A stretch of 64,000 nt of DNA from Algoriphagus sp. (lineage in GTDB: Bacteria > Bacteroidota > Bacteroidia > Cytophagales > Cyclobacteriaceae): positions 78,616 through 142,615 of the forward strand of contig NZ_JABXIN010000005.1 of assembly GCF_013373065.1 (NCBI RefSeq), written 5' to 3'. Made by a program: the position numbers and the translations under genes. The notes beneath the pieces are model-generated. The model searched no databases and was not told the DNA's origin. It was given only the letters and a program-made list of their open reading frames with translations. Positions within the stretch are counted from its first letter, which is position 1, and each line of letters opens with the position of its first letter. Shown piece by piece: positions 8,011-16,605 of the stretch.

Positions 8011-10403
8011 TAAAATTGAAAATTATAGGTGATCGAAGGAAGAAAAGTAAAGAGGTAAGTCATGATAATTCCCTGTCGAGAAGAGGTAATGGGCTCTCCA
8101 TCTCCCGGGCTAAAACCAATATCATCATTATAGATTTCCCGAAATTCATAGGCAAAAGGATTTTTCCTTCCATAAAGGTTATAGACACTAAAGTTCCAGC
8201 TTCCTCTCCATTTTTTTCCTTTATTGGCATTTTTCCAGGTTATGGAAGCGTCCATCCGATGATAGTCTGGATATCGGTCTTCGTTCCGGAAAGGTGAAAA
8301 CAAAGGAAGTTGCTGGTTATCGGAAGTATAAGTTCCAATAGGAAAGGTGACAGCTTGCCCTGTGGTATAAACAAAAGTTACCCCTGCAGACCATTTTGGG
8401 GAAAATTCATGATTTAAAACCAAGGTGATATCATGAGGCCGATCAAATCTTGGATTATAGGGCTCTCCTAGGCTTATTTCTTCGATTTGTCTCCAGGCTC
8501 TTGACCAGGTGTATGCCAACCAACCGGTTGTTTTCCCCATGTTCTTCCTCAACAAAAACTCCACACCGTAACTCCACCCTCTTCCCGACAAAAGCTCCGT
8601 TTCTACATTATCGGTAAATAAAACCTGCGCACCATTCCGAAGGTCAATGATTCCCTCGAGTGTCTTATAATATCCTTCGATAGATAATTCCCATTTATTT
8701 TCTTGGAAATTCCTAAAGAACCCAAGAGATACTTGATCGCTTCGAATAGGACTGACATAACGATCTGCCAAAATCCAACGATCTATTGGCAAACCTGCTG
8801 AACTATTGGATGCGATTTGTACGTATTGAAAATTTCGATTGTAGGCAGATTTGATCGAAAATCGATCATTAATCAAGTATCGAAATGCTAACCGAGGTTC
8901 CAATCCCTGATAAAACTGAATGTTTTCAAATCGATCGTAGCGGACAGAATCAATGACTTCTGCATCTGGTCCAGGAATACCCCCTTCATAAATATATTCT
9001 ACTCCTGACCCTAATTGATTAAACAAACCCCGGCGCAAACCTCCTTCAACGCTAAACTTGGAACTCAATTCCAAACTTGTCCCTACAAATAAATTATTCA
9101 ATAATCCATTTTTTGGGTTGGTAGAAATAGGTTGGAAAGTATTTCCAGGACTGGGTTCTAATTTAATTGGTGAAAACCGGTAAAACTGAGAATGAAAACC
9201 CCAATAGGAAGAAAACTTATCCCCTAACAAAGACCAAGTCCCCTTTAAACCAGATTCAGAAAGGCTATTCCCCCAGATAAACCCACTGTCAGGATCATCA
9301 AAATCCAATTGATAATTATATCTGGAATGGTAGGCATCTAAGTCAAAAAAAGCTTGATCTGTGATATTTCTAGACCATTGAACAGCAGTCACCCAGTTGC
9401 TCCATCCAAGACCAAATTGATCATCCAAACCCAAAAAATCTCGCCCCTGATAGGTACTAATACTGATTCGATCCCGATCCCCAACCCGAAAAACTACTTT
9501 CCCGCTTAAATCATGAAAGTTGAGTTTGTTATTTCTAATTTCCTCATCGGAGGAAAAGCCTAAAAACACATCTGCATAGGTCCTTCTTCCAGAAACAACA
9601 AAGGTTGAATTTTCAGAAAAAAGCGGACCATCTATAGTCAAACGAGAAGAGATCGTACCGATCCCACCTTCCCCATGAATTTTTGAATTATTCCCTTCTT
9701 TTAGGGAAACATCAATCAAGGAGGACAATCTTCCTCCAAAAGAAGCAGGCATATTTCCCTTATACAACTCAACCTCACTTAATGCATCCGGATTGAAAAC
9801 GGAAAAGAATCCAAAAAAATGAGAAGGATTGTAAACAGGTGCTCCATCTAGTTGAACTAAATTCTGATCCGCTGAACCCCCTCTTACAAAAAGCCCTGTT
9901 GTGCCCTCTCCTGCAGTCTGAACACCAGGAAGAAGTTGGAGACTCCGCAATAAATCCACTTCTCCAAACAAGGCGGGAATGTTTTTGATCGTTTGAATGG
10001 GTACACGATTTTTCCCTGTTTCTAAGCTTCTCAAATTTTCATCCGGACGTAATTCTTGAACCAAAACCTCCTCCAAAGACAATTCTTCAGGACTTAAAAA
10101 AAAGCGCAATGGCTTCTCTAGATCCTTGGCAGTTATTTCTCGAGTAGAAGTTTCATATCCAATAAAAGAGACGGTCAAAACCGCTGGAAGGCTAGGTGTG
10201 GTAATCGAAAACCTTCCCTCCAAATCAGCAACTACACCAGAGCTGAAATCCTCTTCCCAATAAATACTTGCTCCCGGAAGTGGAAGTGAATTTTCCCGAT
10301 CGAATATGATTCCCTGTAACTGAGGAAGGCCCTGAGCTATTGAAAGACGCGTGAAAAAAAGAAGAAAGAAAACAACAAAAAGGGTTTTAAACCGAAATTT
10401 CAT
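8010..10403 (-). CDS. TonB-dependent receptor with carboxypeptidase-like N-terminal domain
   Basis: A 797-residue outer-membrane receptor. Signal peptide at 1-23, a CarboxypepD_reg-like domain at about 27-110 (LQGIIFDRENSLPLPGASIY), a plug domain at about 130-230 (LLPGVQTAGEGTTGLFVRGG, LDGAPVYNPSHFFGFF, MPASFGGRLSSLIDVSLKEG), then a beta-barrel ending in aromatic residues (YNFQF). No SusD partner is encoded nearby; the coupled gene is DUF4249. The substrate is not deducible. TonB-domain proteins are encoded just downstream on the same strand. Confidence 0.9.
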   Translation of the reverse strand: MKFRFKTLFVVFFLLFFTRLSIAQGLPQLQGIIFDRENSLPLPGASIYWEEDFSSGVVADLEGRFSITTPSLPAVLTVSFIGYETSTREITAKDLEKPLRFFLSPEELSLEEVLVQELRPDENLRSLETGKNRVPIQTIKNIPALFGEVDLLRSLQLLPGVQTAGEGTTGLFVRGGSADQNLVQLDGAPVYNPSHFFGFFSVFNPDALSEVELYKGNMPASFGGRLSSLIDVSLKEGNNSKIHGEGGIGTISSRLTIDGPLFSENSTFVVSGRRTYADVFLGFSSDEEIRNNKLNFHDLSGKVVFRVGDRDRISISTYQGRDFLGLDDQFGLGWSNWVTAVQWSRNITDQAFFDLDAYHSRYNYQLDFDDPDSGFIWGNSLSESGLKGTWSLLGDKFSSYWGFHSQFYRFSPIKLEPSPGNTFQPISTNPKNGLLNNLFVGTSLELSSKFSVEGGLRRGLFNQLGSGVEYIYEGGIPGPDAEVIDSVRYDRFENIQFYQGLEPRLAFRYLINDRFSIKSAYNRNFQYVQIASNSSAGLPIDRWILADRYVSPIRSDQVSLGFFRNFQENKWELSIEGYYKTLEGIIDLRNGAQVLFTDNVETELLSGRGWSYGVEFLLRKNMGKTTGWLAYTWSRAWRQIEEISLGEPYNPRFDRPHDITLVLNHEFSPKWSAGVTFVYTTGQAVTFPIGTYTSDNQQLPLFSPFRNEDRYPDYHRMDASITWKNANKGKKWRGSWNFSVYNLYGRKNPFAYEFREIYNDDIGFSPGDGEPITSSRQGIIMTYLFTFLPSITYNFQF

Positions 10404-10542
10404 GAGTTAAAAGGTGGAAACACTTGTTTCAAGACGTGCGGAGAAAATTAATGTTTGTTAATTTTTATTTTCTGTTCCCATTCTAAACCAACCGTCCATC
10501 CTAAAGGTTATTTCCTTCCCAATTATTTTTTAATTTCAGGCC

Positions 10543-11508
10543 ATGATTTGGGCCTATCCAGATTTTCGGTTGATAGTAATTTTAGGAGCTGTTTTCGTAC
10601 TCCTTTACCTATTCTATATTTCTAGATTTTGGAGAATAAATAGACGCCTAAAGGTTGAAAAAAGGAGATTACTAACCAAGTTATTTCTCCGTAGCCTTTA
10701 CTTTATCCTTTTCTTAATAGCCTTTGCTGGGCCTTCTATAGGAACTTCTACCAAAGAGGTGAAGGAAGAAGGCAAGGACATTTTTCTTGCAGTGGACCTT
10801 TCCCAATCCATGAATGCGACTGATATCGGTCCAAGCAGGCTTCAACGAATCAAATTTGAATTAAAAGAACTAATTAAAAGCTTCCCTTCAGATCGGATAG
10901 GTTTGATCATTTTTTCATCAGAAGCCTACATGCAATGCCCCTTGACCTTTGACCAAAATGTATTACAATTATATATTGATGGGTTAAATACGGGCTTGGT
11001 CCCAAATGCCGGAACGGATCTTAGCGGACCGCTGCGAATGGCGTTTGACCGATTTTCCAATGACCCTTCACCAGAGGTAAAATCCAAGTCGGTAGTTCTG
11101 ATTTCCGATGGTGAGGATTTTGGCGAGGATTATGAGTCAGTGATTAGCTCTTTAGCTGATGCAGGTATCAAAGTTTACTCTTTGGGAATTGGTACCGAAT
11201 CCGGCAGTCCTATTCCGCGAGGAAATGGAGTTGTAATAGACCCAAACACTGGGAAACCTGCTGAAAGTAAATTGGATCGAACCTCCCTTCAGCGAATTGC
11301 TGTAGAGACTGGTGGCCAGTATTTTGAAATTTCAGATCAAACCCAAGAAATTTCAAATTTAGTAGCCAATTTGGAACAGCTGAAAGGCGGAACAATTGGA
11401 ACCCGTCAAGTCGAAACCTCTTCCAATAAATATTTCTATTTTCTGCTGGCAGGCTTAGTACTTTCCATTATCGATATGATTTTACCCATTAAAACCATTA
11501 AACTATAG
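10543..11508 (+). CDS. BatA/BatB-type VWA membrane protein
   Basis: A 321-residue protein with N-terminal helices at about 9-26 and 48-63, a von Willebrand A domain at about 78-275, and a C-terminal helix at about 293-312. The metal site is intact: DLSQS at 85-89, a GTD threonine near 158, and SDGED near 189-193. This matches the BatA/BatB proteins of Bacteroidota Bat (aerotolerance) clusters. The usual MoxR ATPase, DUF58, second VWA and BatD genes are absent here; only TPR partners follow, 2 bases downstream. Its partners are probably periplasmic. Confidence 0.85.
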   Translation: MIWAYPDFRLIVILGAVFVLLYLFYISRFWRINRRLKVEKRRLLTKLFLRSLYFILFLIAFAGPSIGTSTKEVKEEGKDIFLAVDLSQSMNATDIGPSRLQRIKFELKELIKSFPSDRIGLIIFSSEAYMQCPLTFDQNVLQLYIDGLNTGLVPNAGTDLSGPLRMAFDRFSNDPSPEVKSKSVVLISDGEDFGEDYESVISSLADAGIKVYSLGIGTESGSPIPRGNGVVIDPNTGKPAESKLDRTSLQRIAVETGGQYFEISDQTQEISNLVANLEQLKGGTIGTRQVETSSNKYFYFLLAGLVLSIIDMILPIKTIKL

Positions 11509-11510
11509 GT

Positions 11511-12155
11511 ATGAATTGGGCAAAACTGGTTATAGGTATTTTATTGCTAATTCCTTCCTCTTGGACTATTAACTCCAAGATGAATGCTGCAATTGATGTG
11601 GCAGCAGAAAGTTATGCAAATGGGGAATATGAGCAATCCCTCCAGAATCATCTAGCCCTGCAAGAACAATTTGGTATTCAGTCTTCGGAATTGGATTTTG
11701 ATTTAGGTCTAAGCTCACAAAATTCTGAAAAATTGGAAGAAGCTAGTGGCTTTTATGACAAAGCGAGTATAAGTCCAGATGCCGTATTGGCATCTTTTGC
11801 CTTTAACCAAGGAGGTGTTTTACTTGGCAATAAGAAGGAATACGAAGTGGCTTTGAGTAAATTTAAAACTGCTCTCATTAAAGACCCATTGAATGAGGTA
11901 GCTCGACACAATTATGAGCTATTGGCAAGATGGCTGAAGCGGGATGAAGAGCGAAAAAATCAAGAACAGAATCAGCCTGAACCTTCGGAATTCGCAAAAC
12001 GAAAAAAAGCAGAAGCAGACCGATTGGTTGAACAATTTAGGTTCAAGGATGCGTTAAATTTAATGACGGATGCGCTAGAACAGGATCCTACAGTTGCAGC
12101 CTATCAAGAGTTTATTACCCATCTACAAGAAGTTACAGAAATCAATGAAAAATAA
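11511..12155 (+). CDS. TPR protein of the Bat-like operon
   Basis: A 214-residue protein with an N-terminal hydrophobic segment (LVIGILLLIPSSWTI) and tetratricopeptide helices at about 28-125 (AAESYANGEYEQSLQNHLAL, NKKEYEVALSKFKTALIKDP). A charged linker (KRDEERKNQEQNQPEPSEF) and another TPR-like pair (AEADRLVEQFRFKDALNLMT) follow. It starts 2 bases after the VWA gene and overlaps the next gene by 11 bases. It resembles BatC/BatE-like scaffolds; a scaffold role is inferred. Confidence 0.75.
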   Translation: MNWAKLVIGILLLIPSSWTINSKMNAAIDVAAESYANGEYEQSLQNHLALQEQFGIQSSELDFDLGLSSQNSEKLEEASGFYDKASISPDAVLASFAFNQGGVLLGNKKEYEVALSKFKTALIKDPLNEVARHNYELLARWLKRDEERKNQEQNQPEPSEFAKRKKAEADRLVEQFRFKDALNLMTDALEQDPTVAAYQEFITHLQEVTEINEK

Positions 12156-12756
12156 GTTCTTTTTATTGCTCCTATTAATTGGCTTCCTGAGTATTCAGGG
12201 GAATGCTCAAACTGCCGGAGACTTTTTTAACCGGGCAGCTCGCTCCTATGTCAAAACTGAACGGGAGAATGCCCTTAATACCGTAAATGAAGGTCTCAGC
12301 AGATTCCCCAGCGACCCAAAACTGAAGGCTTTAAAGGAAAAGCTGGAGCAAGAGCAAGAAGAAGAACAAAATCAAAATCAGGAACAACAAAACCAACAAA
12401 ATCAGGAGCAGCAGCAACAAAACCAACAAAGCCAGGGCGAGCAAGGAGAGCAACAGGAAAATCAGGAGCAAGGGGATAAAACCGATCAAGACCAAGCCAA
12501 GGAATCACAATCAGGAGATCCACAGGAAAAAAGTCAAGATCCGGCAAGCGAAAACGCGAATGATCAAATGGATGCGAATCTAGCCGATCGGCAAAAAGCA
12601 TTGGAGGAGTTCAAGGAAAAACTAAAAGCCATGAACCTGACACCCGAGCAAGCAGCTCAAATCCTAGAAAGTATGAATGCTGCTGATTTACGATACATAC
12701 AGCAAAATCGCAAGAAAGCAACCCAACGGCCCAAGCGGGGAATTCCTGATTGGTAA
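12145..12756 (+). CDS. Exported Gln/Glu-rich BatC-like protein
   Basis: A 203-residue protein with signal peptide MKNKFFLLLLLIGFLSIQGN (cleavage near NAQ), which fixes the start at 12145 although the frame opens earlier at a TTG. A TPR-like stretch covers about 26-60, followed by an extreme Q/E/N/D-rich low-complexity region (about 64-150) and a helical C-terminus (RQKALEEFKEKLKAMNLTPE) ending in a basic tail (KKATQRPKRGIPDW). Last gene of the VWA-TPR-TPR operon. The low-complexity part has no readable function; it may be an extended periplasmic linker. Confidence 0.72.
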   Translation: MKNKFFLLLLLIGFLSIQGNAQTAGDFFNRAARSYVKTERENALNTVNEGLSRFPSDPKLKALKEKLEQEQEEEQNQNQEQQNQQNQEQQQQNQQSQGEQGEQQENQEQGDKTDQDQAKESQSGDPQEKSQDPASENANDQMDANLADRQKALEEFKEKLKAMNLTPEQAAQILESMNAADLRYIQQNRKKATQRPKRGIPDW

Positions 12757-12800
12757 GTCATTAGATTCTAAAATTTATTTCTCAGATAAACCCAAATACA

Positions 12801-13982
12801 ATGTTTAAAGAAGTTTATATCGTTTCTGCAGTTCGAACACCTCTTGGAAGTTTTGGAGGTAAACTTTCAGGCTTAACTGCCATCGAACTTGGAACAACAG
12901 CTATCAAAGGAGCTCTTGAAAAATCCGGCGTTAAGGCTGATGCCGTTCAAGAAGTCTTTATGGGAAATGTGATTTCTGCCAACCTTGGCCAAGCTCCTGC
13001 TCGTCAAGCTGCCATTGGTGCGGGAATTGGTTACAATGTGCCTTGCACAACTGTCAATAAAGTTTGTGCTTCCGGAATGAAAGCAATCATGTTTGGAGCA
13101 CAATCTATTATGCTAGGCATAAATGACGTGGTAGTTACAGGAGGTATGGAAAGCATGTCCAATGTACCTTTTTATGTACCAAAAGCACGTTTTGGATATA
13201 AATATGGAAATGCAGAATTAGTAGATGGCTTGGTGAAGGATGGGCTTTTTGAAGTTTACTACAAATTCCCAATGGGAAATTGCGCAGACAATACAGCCAG
13301 GGAAATGAACATCAGCCGGGAAGAACAAGATGCCTATGCCATTCAATCCTATCAGCGAGCTGCCGATGCATGGGCAAAAGGATATTTCAAAGATGAGGTA
13401 GTTCCTGTAGAATTGAAGGGTAGAAAGGGAGAAACAATTCTGATTGAAGAAGATGAGGAATATAAAAACGTAATGTTTGAAAAAATCCCTTCGCTCCGAC
13501 CTGTTTTTGAAAAAGATGGAACTGTCACTGCTGCCAATGCATCTACAATGAATGACGGGGCTTCTGCCTTAGTTTTGGTTAGTAAAGAAAAAGCAGATGA
13601 ATTAGGCTTAAAACCTTTAGCTAAAATTCGTGGATTTGCAGATGCTGCCACAGACCCACTTTGGTTTACCACAGCTCCTGCCCTAGCCATCCCAAAAGCC
13701 CTTAAGCATGCAGGTTTAGGAGCTGATGAAGTCGATTTCTACGAAATAAATGAAGCTTTCTCTGCTGTTGCTTTGGCGAATCAAAAAGAATTGAACCTGA
13801 ACCCAGAAAAACTTAATGTCTACGGTGGAGCTGTTTCACTAGGACATCCATTAGGTGCTTCCGGTGCGAGAATTATCTCCACCTTGAATTCAGTATTGCA
13901 CCAACAAGCAGGTAATATTGGGGTAGCCGGAATCTGTAATGGAGGAGGTGGAGCCTCTGCCATGGTTATCGAAAAAATGTAA
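12801..13982 (+). CDS. Acetyl-CoA C-acetyltransferase (thiolase)
   Basis: A 393-residue cytoplasmic thiolase of full length. The nucleophile Cys89 lies in NKVCASGMKA. EINEAFSAVAL, GGAVSLGHPLGASGARI (catalytic His) and ICNGGGGASAMVI (second Cys) are all present. The enzyme condenses or cleaves acetoacetyl-CoA/acetyl-CoA; biosynthetic versus degradative direction cannot be read from sequence. HMG-CoA lyase at 23.2 kb also yields acetoacetate and acetyl-CoA, so both may serve branched-chain amino-acid breakdown. A hairpin terminator follows at once. Confidence 0.92.
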   Translation: MFKEVYIVSAVRTPLGSFGGKLSGLTAIELGTTAIKGALEKSGVKADAVQEVFMGNVISANLGQAPARQAAIGAGIGYNVPCTTVNKVCASGMKAIMFGAQSIMLGINDVVVTGGMESMSNVPFYVPKARFGYKYGNAELVDGLVKDGLFEVYYKFPMGNCADNTAREMNISREEQDAYAIQSYQRAADAWAKGYFKDEVVPVELKGRKGETILIEEDEEYKNVMFEKIPSLRPVFEKDGTVTAANASTMNDGASALVLVSKEKADELGLKPLAKIRGFADAATDPLWFTTAPALAIPKALKHAGLGADEVDFYEINEAFSAVALANQKELNLNPEKLNVYGGAVSLGHPLGASGARIISTLNSVLHQQAGNIGVAGICNGGGGASAMVIEKM

Positions 13983-13992
13983 ATTAATTTGT

Positions 13993-14026
13993 AATCCGCG
14001 GCAGCGAATCTGTCGCGGATTTTTTT
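13993..14026 (+). terminator. Terminator after thiolase gene
   Basis: AATCCGCG (13993-14000) pairs with CGCGGATT (14014-14021) around a 13-base loop, followed by a T-run to 14025. The T-run abuts the ATG of the next gene (14027), leaving essentially no separate leader for it. Confidence 0.8.
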
Positions 14027-15103
14027 ATGAAAAAGCTCTTTTTAAGTCTCTTTTTGTGCCTCAGCCTACATACCGTCTTGGGACAGGAAGCGGTACGCAC
14101 CTATTATGACGAGCAGAAATTAATGCTCAAAGAGTTTTACTATACTGTAAATGGGAAAGCAGAAGGTCCATTAAAACGATATGATGAAGAAGGTCGGCTC
14201 GTATTGATCGGACAATTGAAAAATGATCAACGGGAAGGGTTATTCATTGAACTCAATCCTGAAACTGGAGACACCTTACGTATTATCCCCTATGTCCAAA
14301 ATAAAAAAGAAGGGTTAGGTAAAAACTTTTACGTCAATGGAGCTATTCATCAAGAATTGACTTACATAGACGACCAAATCCAAGGGAAAGTAACCACCCA
14401 TTTTGAAAATGGTCAAATCCAAGACGTCACCCAATTCGAATCAGGGTTACCAACGGGAAAAAGCGAACGATTTTTTAAAAATGGACAGGCTGAGCGAATC
14501 GCCTTCTATAAGGATGGTCAGCTAAATGGTGAATTGCTTGAATACTATCCCAATGGAAACCTAAAAAGAAAAGCTACCTATGAAAATGGCGATTTAGAAG
14601 GCCATGAGATTACCTATTTTGAAAATGGAAAAACCCAATCTGACATAGAATTTAAAAAGGGAGTCTATCATGGAGCTTTTCTAGAATACTTTCCAAATGG
14701 AGAAAAAAGAACGGAGGCAATTTATAAAAATGGAATAGAAACGGGGACCACCCGAGAATATTTTGAAAATGGCCAAATCCGTTCAGAAATTAGTTTCAAA
14801 AGTGGGATCCCTACAAGCCCTCTTAAAGGTTATCATCAAAACGGGAATATTTCACTCATCCGGGAGTTTGAACCAAAATCAGATTTGGTGTCGAAAGAGA
14901 CGGTTTACCATCCCAATGGTCAACTCTACATGGAAATAAACTATGAAAATGGCTATGCCGAAGGTGAAGTGAGAGTGTATCGTGAGAATGGAAGTCTAGA
15001 GGAAATCCGTTATTTCAAAAACAACCGCCCTACAGGAACATGGCTTTTCTTTGACGAGGAAGGAAATCAGATCCGGTCAGAGTCAAAGGAAAACAAAATC
15101 TAG
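14027..15103 (+). CDS. Exported MORN/YwqK-repeat protein
   Basis: A 358-residue protein with signal peptide MKKLFLSLFLCLSLHTVLGQ followed by roughly a dozen repeats of about 21-24 residues with the pattern Y..NG....... The repeats are recognised by recurring ENGQ, PNGN and KDGQLNGE elements. These are MORN-like repeats as in the antitoxin-annotated YwqK family. Repeat proteins of this kind are abundant in Bacteroidota and usually mediate binding; no toxin gene is adjacent, so an antitoxin role is not supported. The start lies directly at the end of the upstream terminator T-run. Confidence 0.75.
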   Translation: MKKLFLSLFLCLSLHTVLGQEAVRTYYDEQKLMLKEFYYTVNGKAEGPLKRYDEEGRLVLIGQLKNDQREGLFIELNPETGDTLRIIPYVQNKKEGLGKNFYVNGAIHQELTYIDDQIQGKVTTHFENGQIQDVTQFESGLPTGKSERFFKNGQAERIAFYKDGQLNGELLEYYPNGNLKRKATYENGDLEGHEITYFENGKTQSDIEFKKGVYHGAFLEYFPNGEKRTEAIYKNGIETGTTREYFENGQIRSEISFKSGIPTSPLKGYHQNGNISLIREFEPKSDLVSKETVYHPNGQLYMEINYENGYAEGEVRVYRENGSLEEIRYFKNNRPTGTWLFFDEEGNQIRSESKENKI

Positions 15104-15148
15104 CGAAAGGATTCCTGAACAAATCATCCATCAAAAAGAAAGCTTTTC

Positions 15149-15156
15149 TATTTTTG
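15149..15156 (+). promoter_or_regulatory. Candidate -7 promoter element for purC
   Basis: TATTTTTG matches TAnnTTTG, 17 bases before the purC ATG. No TTG at the -33 spacing is visible, so support is partial. Confidence 0.4.
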
Positions 15157-15172
15157 TCAAAACAATACGCTC

Positions 15173-16117
15173 ATGAACCAAGCCATCAAGGAAACCCGAT
15201 TCCAATTTCCCGGACAGATTGACTTTTATAAAGGAAAGGTGCGGGATGTCTATATTTTCGAAAAGGAATTGGTGGTCGTTGCTTCTGATCGGATTTCCGC
15301 TTTTGATGTCGTATTACCCCGAGCGATTCCGTTTAAGGGACAAGTTCTCAACCAAATAGCGGCAAAATTCCTAGCATCTACAGCTGATATCGTTCCGAAT
15401 TGGGTAGCATCAACTCCAGATCCAAATGTAACTATTGGAAAGCGTTGTGAACCATTCAAAGTGGAAATGGTCATCCGTGGTTACCTTTCAGGACATGCTG
15501 CAAGGGAATATAAAGCAGGAAAAAGGTTGATTTGTGGAGTTCCCATGCCAGAAGGAATGAGGGAAAACGATCCATTCCCTACCCCAATCATTACCCCTAC
15601 TACCAAAGCATCTGAAGGACACGATGAAGATATTTCCCGAGAAGATATTCTAAGAAAGGGAATCGTCAGCGAGGAGGATTATGTTGTTTTGGAAAAATAC
15701 ACAAGAGCTTTGTTCCAAAGAGGACAGGAAATGGCCGCTGAAAAAGGATTAATTTTGGTGGATACCAAATATGAATTCGGAAAACAGGATGGAAAAATCT
15801 ATCTCATCGATGAAATCCATACTCCGGATTCAAGTCGCTACTTCTATGCTGATGGTTACGAAGAAAATCAGCAAAAAGGACTTCCACAGCGACAGCTTTC
15901 AAAGGAATTTGTCCGACAATGGTTGATCGAAAATGGATTCCAGGGCAAGGAAGGACAACAAGTTCCTGAAATGACGGATGAAATTGTAGATAGCATTTCT
16001 GATCGCTATATTGAGTTGTTTGAAAAAATAACAGGCGAAAAATTCCAAAAAGCTAACACCAACCATATTGAAGAACGAATTGAAAAAGCAATTCTAAACT
16101 ATTTATCAGAAAACTAA
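15173..16117 (+). CDS. purC: SAICAR synthase
   Basis: A 314-residue phosphoribosylaminoimidazole-succinocarboxamide synthase, the step that joins aspartate to CAIR in purine synthesis. Visible family blocks are [72 protein letters not shown] and [13 protein letters not shown]. The length fits the longer SAICAR synthase form (about 300 residues). No other purine genes are adjacent. A structured intergenic RNA follows the stop codon. Confidence 0.95.
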   Translation: MNQAIKETRFQFPGQIDFYKGKVRDVYIFEKELVVVASDRISAFDVVLPRAIPFKGQVLNQIAAKFLASTADIVPNWVASTPDPNVTIGKRCEPFKVEMVIRGYLSGHAAREYKAGKRLICGVPMPEGMRENDPFPTPIITPTTKASEGHDEDISREDILRKGIVSEEDYVVLEKYTRALFQRGQEMAAEKGLILVDTKYEFGKQDGKIYLIDEIHTPDSSRYFYADGYEENQQKGLPQRQLSKEFVRQWLIENGFQGKEGQQVPEMTDEIVDSISDRYIELFEKITGEKFQKANTNHIEERIEKAILNYLSEN

Positions 16118-16129
16118 ACAGAACTATGA

Positions 16130-16189
16130 AATGCCCATGAGACTTCTTCTCATTCAGGGTGATGCCCTGATTTAACAGGGTTGGGCATT
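16130..16189 (+). ncRNA. Candidate branched RNA structure between purC and STAS gene
   Basis: An outer stem AATGCCCA (16130-16137)/TGGGCATT (16182-16189) encloses TGAGA (16138-16142)/TCTCA (16148-16152). A third hairpin can form in two mutually exclusive ways: TCAGGG (16154-16159)/CCCTGA (16165-16170), or CCCTG (16165-16169)/CAGGG (16176-16180). No T-run follows, so it is not a plain terminator. It could be a regulatory leader for the STAS gene or a processing site. No known RNA family was recognised. Confidence 0.4.
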
Positions 16190-16221
16190 CCATGCAGCCA
16201 CTTAAAACAAATATTAAAGAG

Positions 16222-16605
16222 ATGAAATACAGCATTGATAAGAAAGAGCAATATGTAATTTTCACCCCATTGGAAGAGAAATTAGATTCTTCCTTGGCTC
16301 CAAAATTGAAATCCGAATTATTGACGGTGCACGCAGAAGGCTACGCCAAACTAGTGTTGGATTTGAGCAATGTAAAATATGTGGATTCTTCTGGATTGAG
16401 CGCCCTATTGGTTGGAGACCGTGAGTATGGAAACAATGGTGGCCTTTTTCTGATTTCAGGAGTTCAGGATCACGTCATGAAATTATTAAAGATTTCAATG
16501 CTGGATAAAAAGCTTAATCTGGTGGCAGATTTGGAAGAAGCTGGAGAAACTATCTTCATGCACGAAATCGAAAACGGAGAAAGCGAAGAGGAAACGGAAG
16601 ATTGA
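16222..16605 (+). CDS. STAS-domain anti-sigma-factor antagonist-like protein
   Basis: A 127-residue protein. The frame opens at 16192, but MKYSIDKKEQYVIFTPLEEK at 16222 is the natural start of a STAS fold; the upstream ten codons overlap the structured RNA. The phosphoacceptor motif VDSSGLSALL is intact at about residues 54-63, as in SpoIIAA-type antagonists. The C-terminal tail is very acidic (ENGESEEETED). Its kinase partner is not encoded nearby. Its stop codon overlaps the start of the RNase Z gene by 4 bases, so the two are coupled. Confidence 0.82.
   Translation: MKYSIDKKEQYVIFTPLEEKLDSSLAPKLKSELLTVHAEGYAKLVLDLSNVKYVDSSGLSALLVGDREYGNNGGLFLISGVQDHVMKLLKISMLDKKLNLVADLEEAGETIFMHEIENGESEEETED

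Noticed and set aside
12296..12601. 101-residue minus-strand open frame opposite the Gln-rich region
   Set aside because: Leu/Val/Pro/Phe repeats mirror the low-complexity coding strand; not a gene.
14027..15103. Toxin-antitoxin system at the MORN/YwqK-like gene
   Set aside because: The family name is sometimes annotated as an antitoxin, but no toxin gene is adjacent and the protein is exported.
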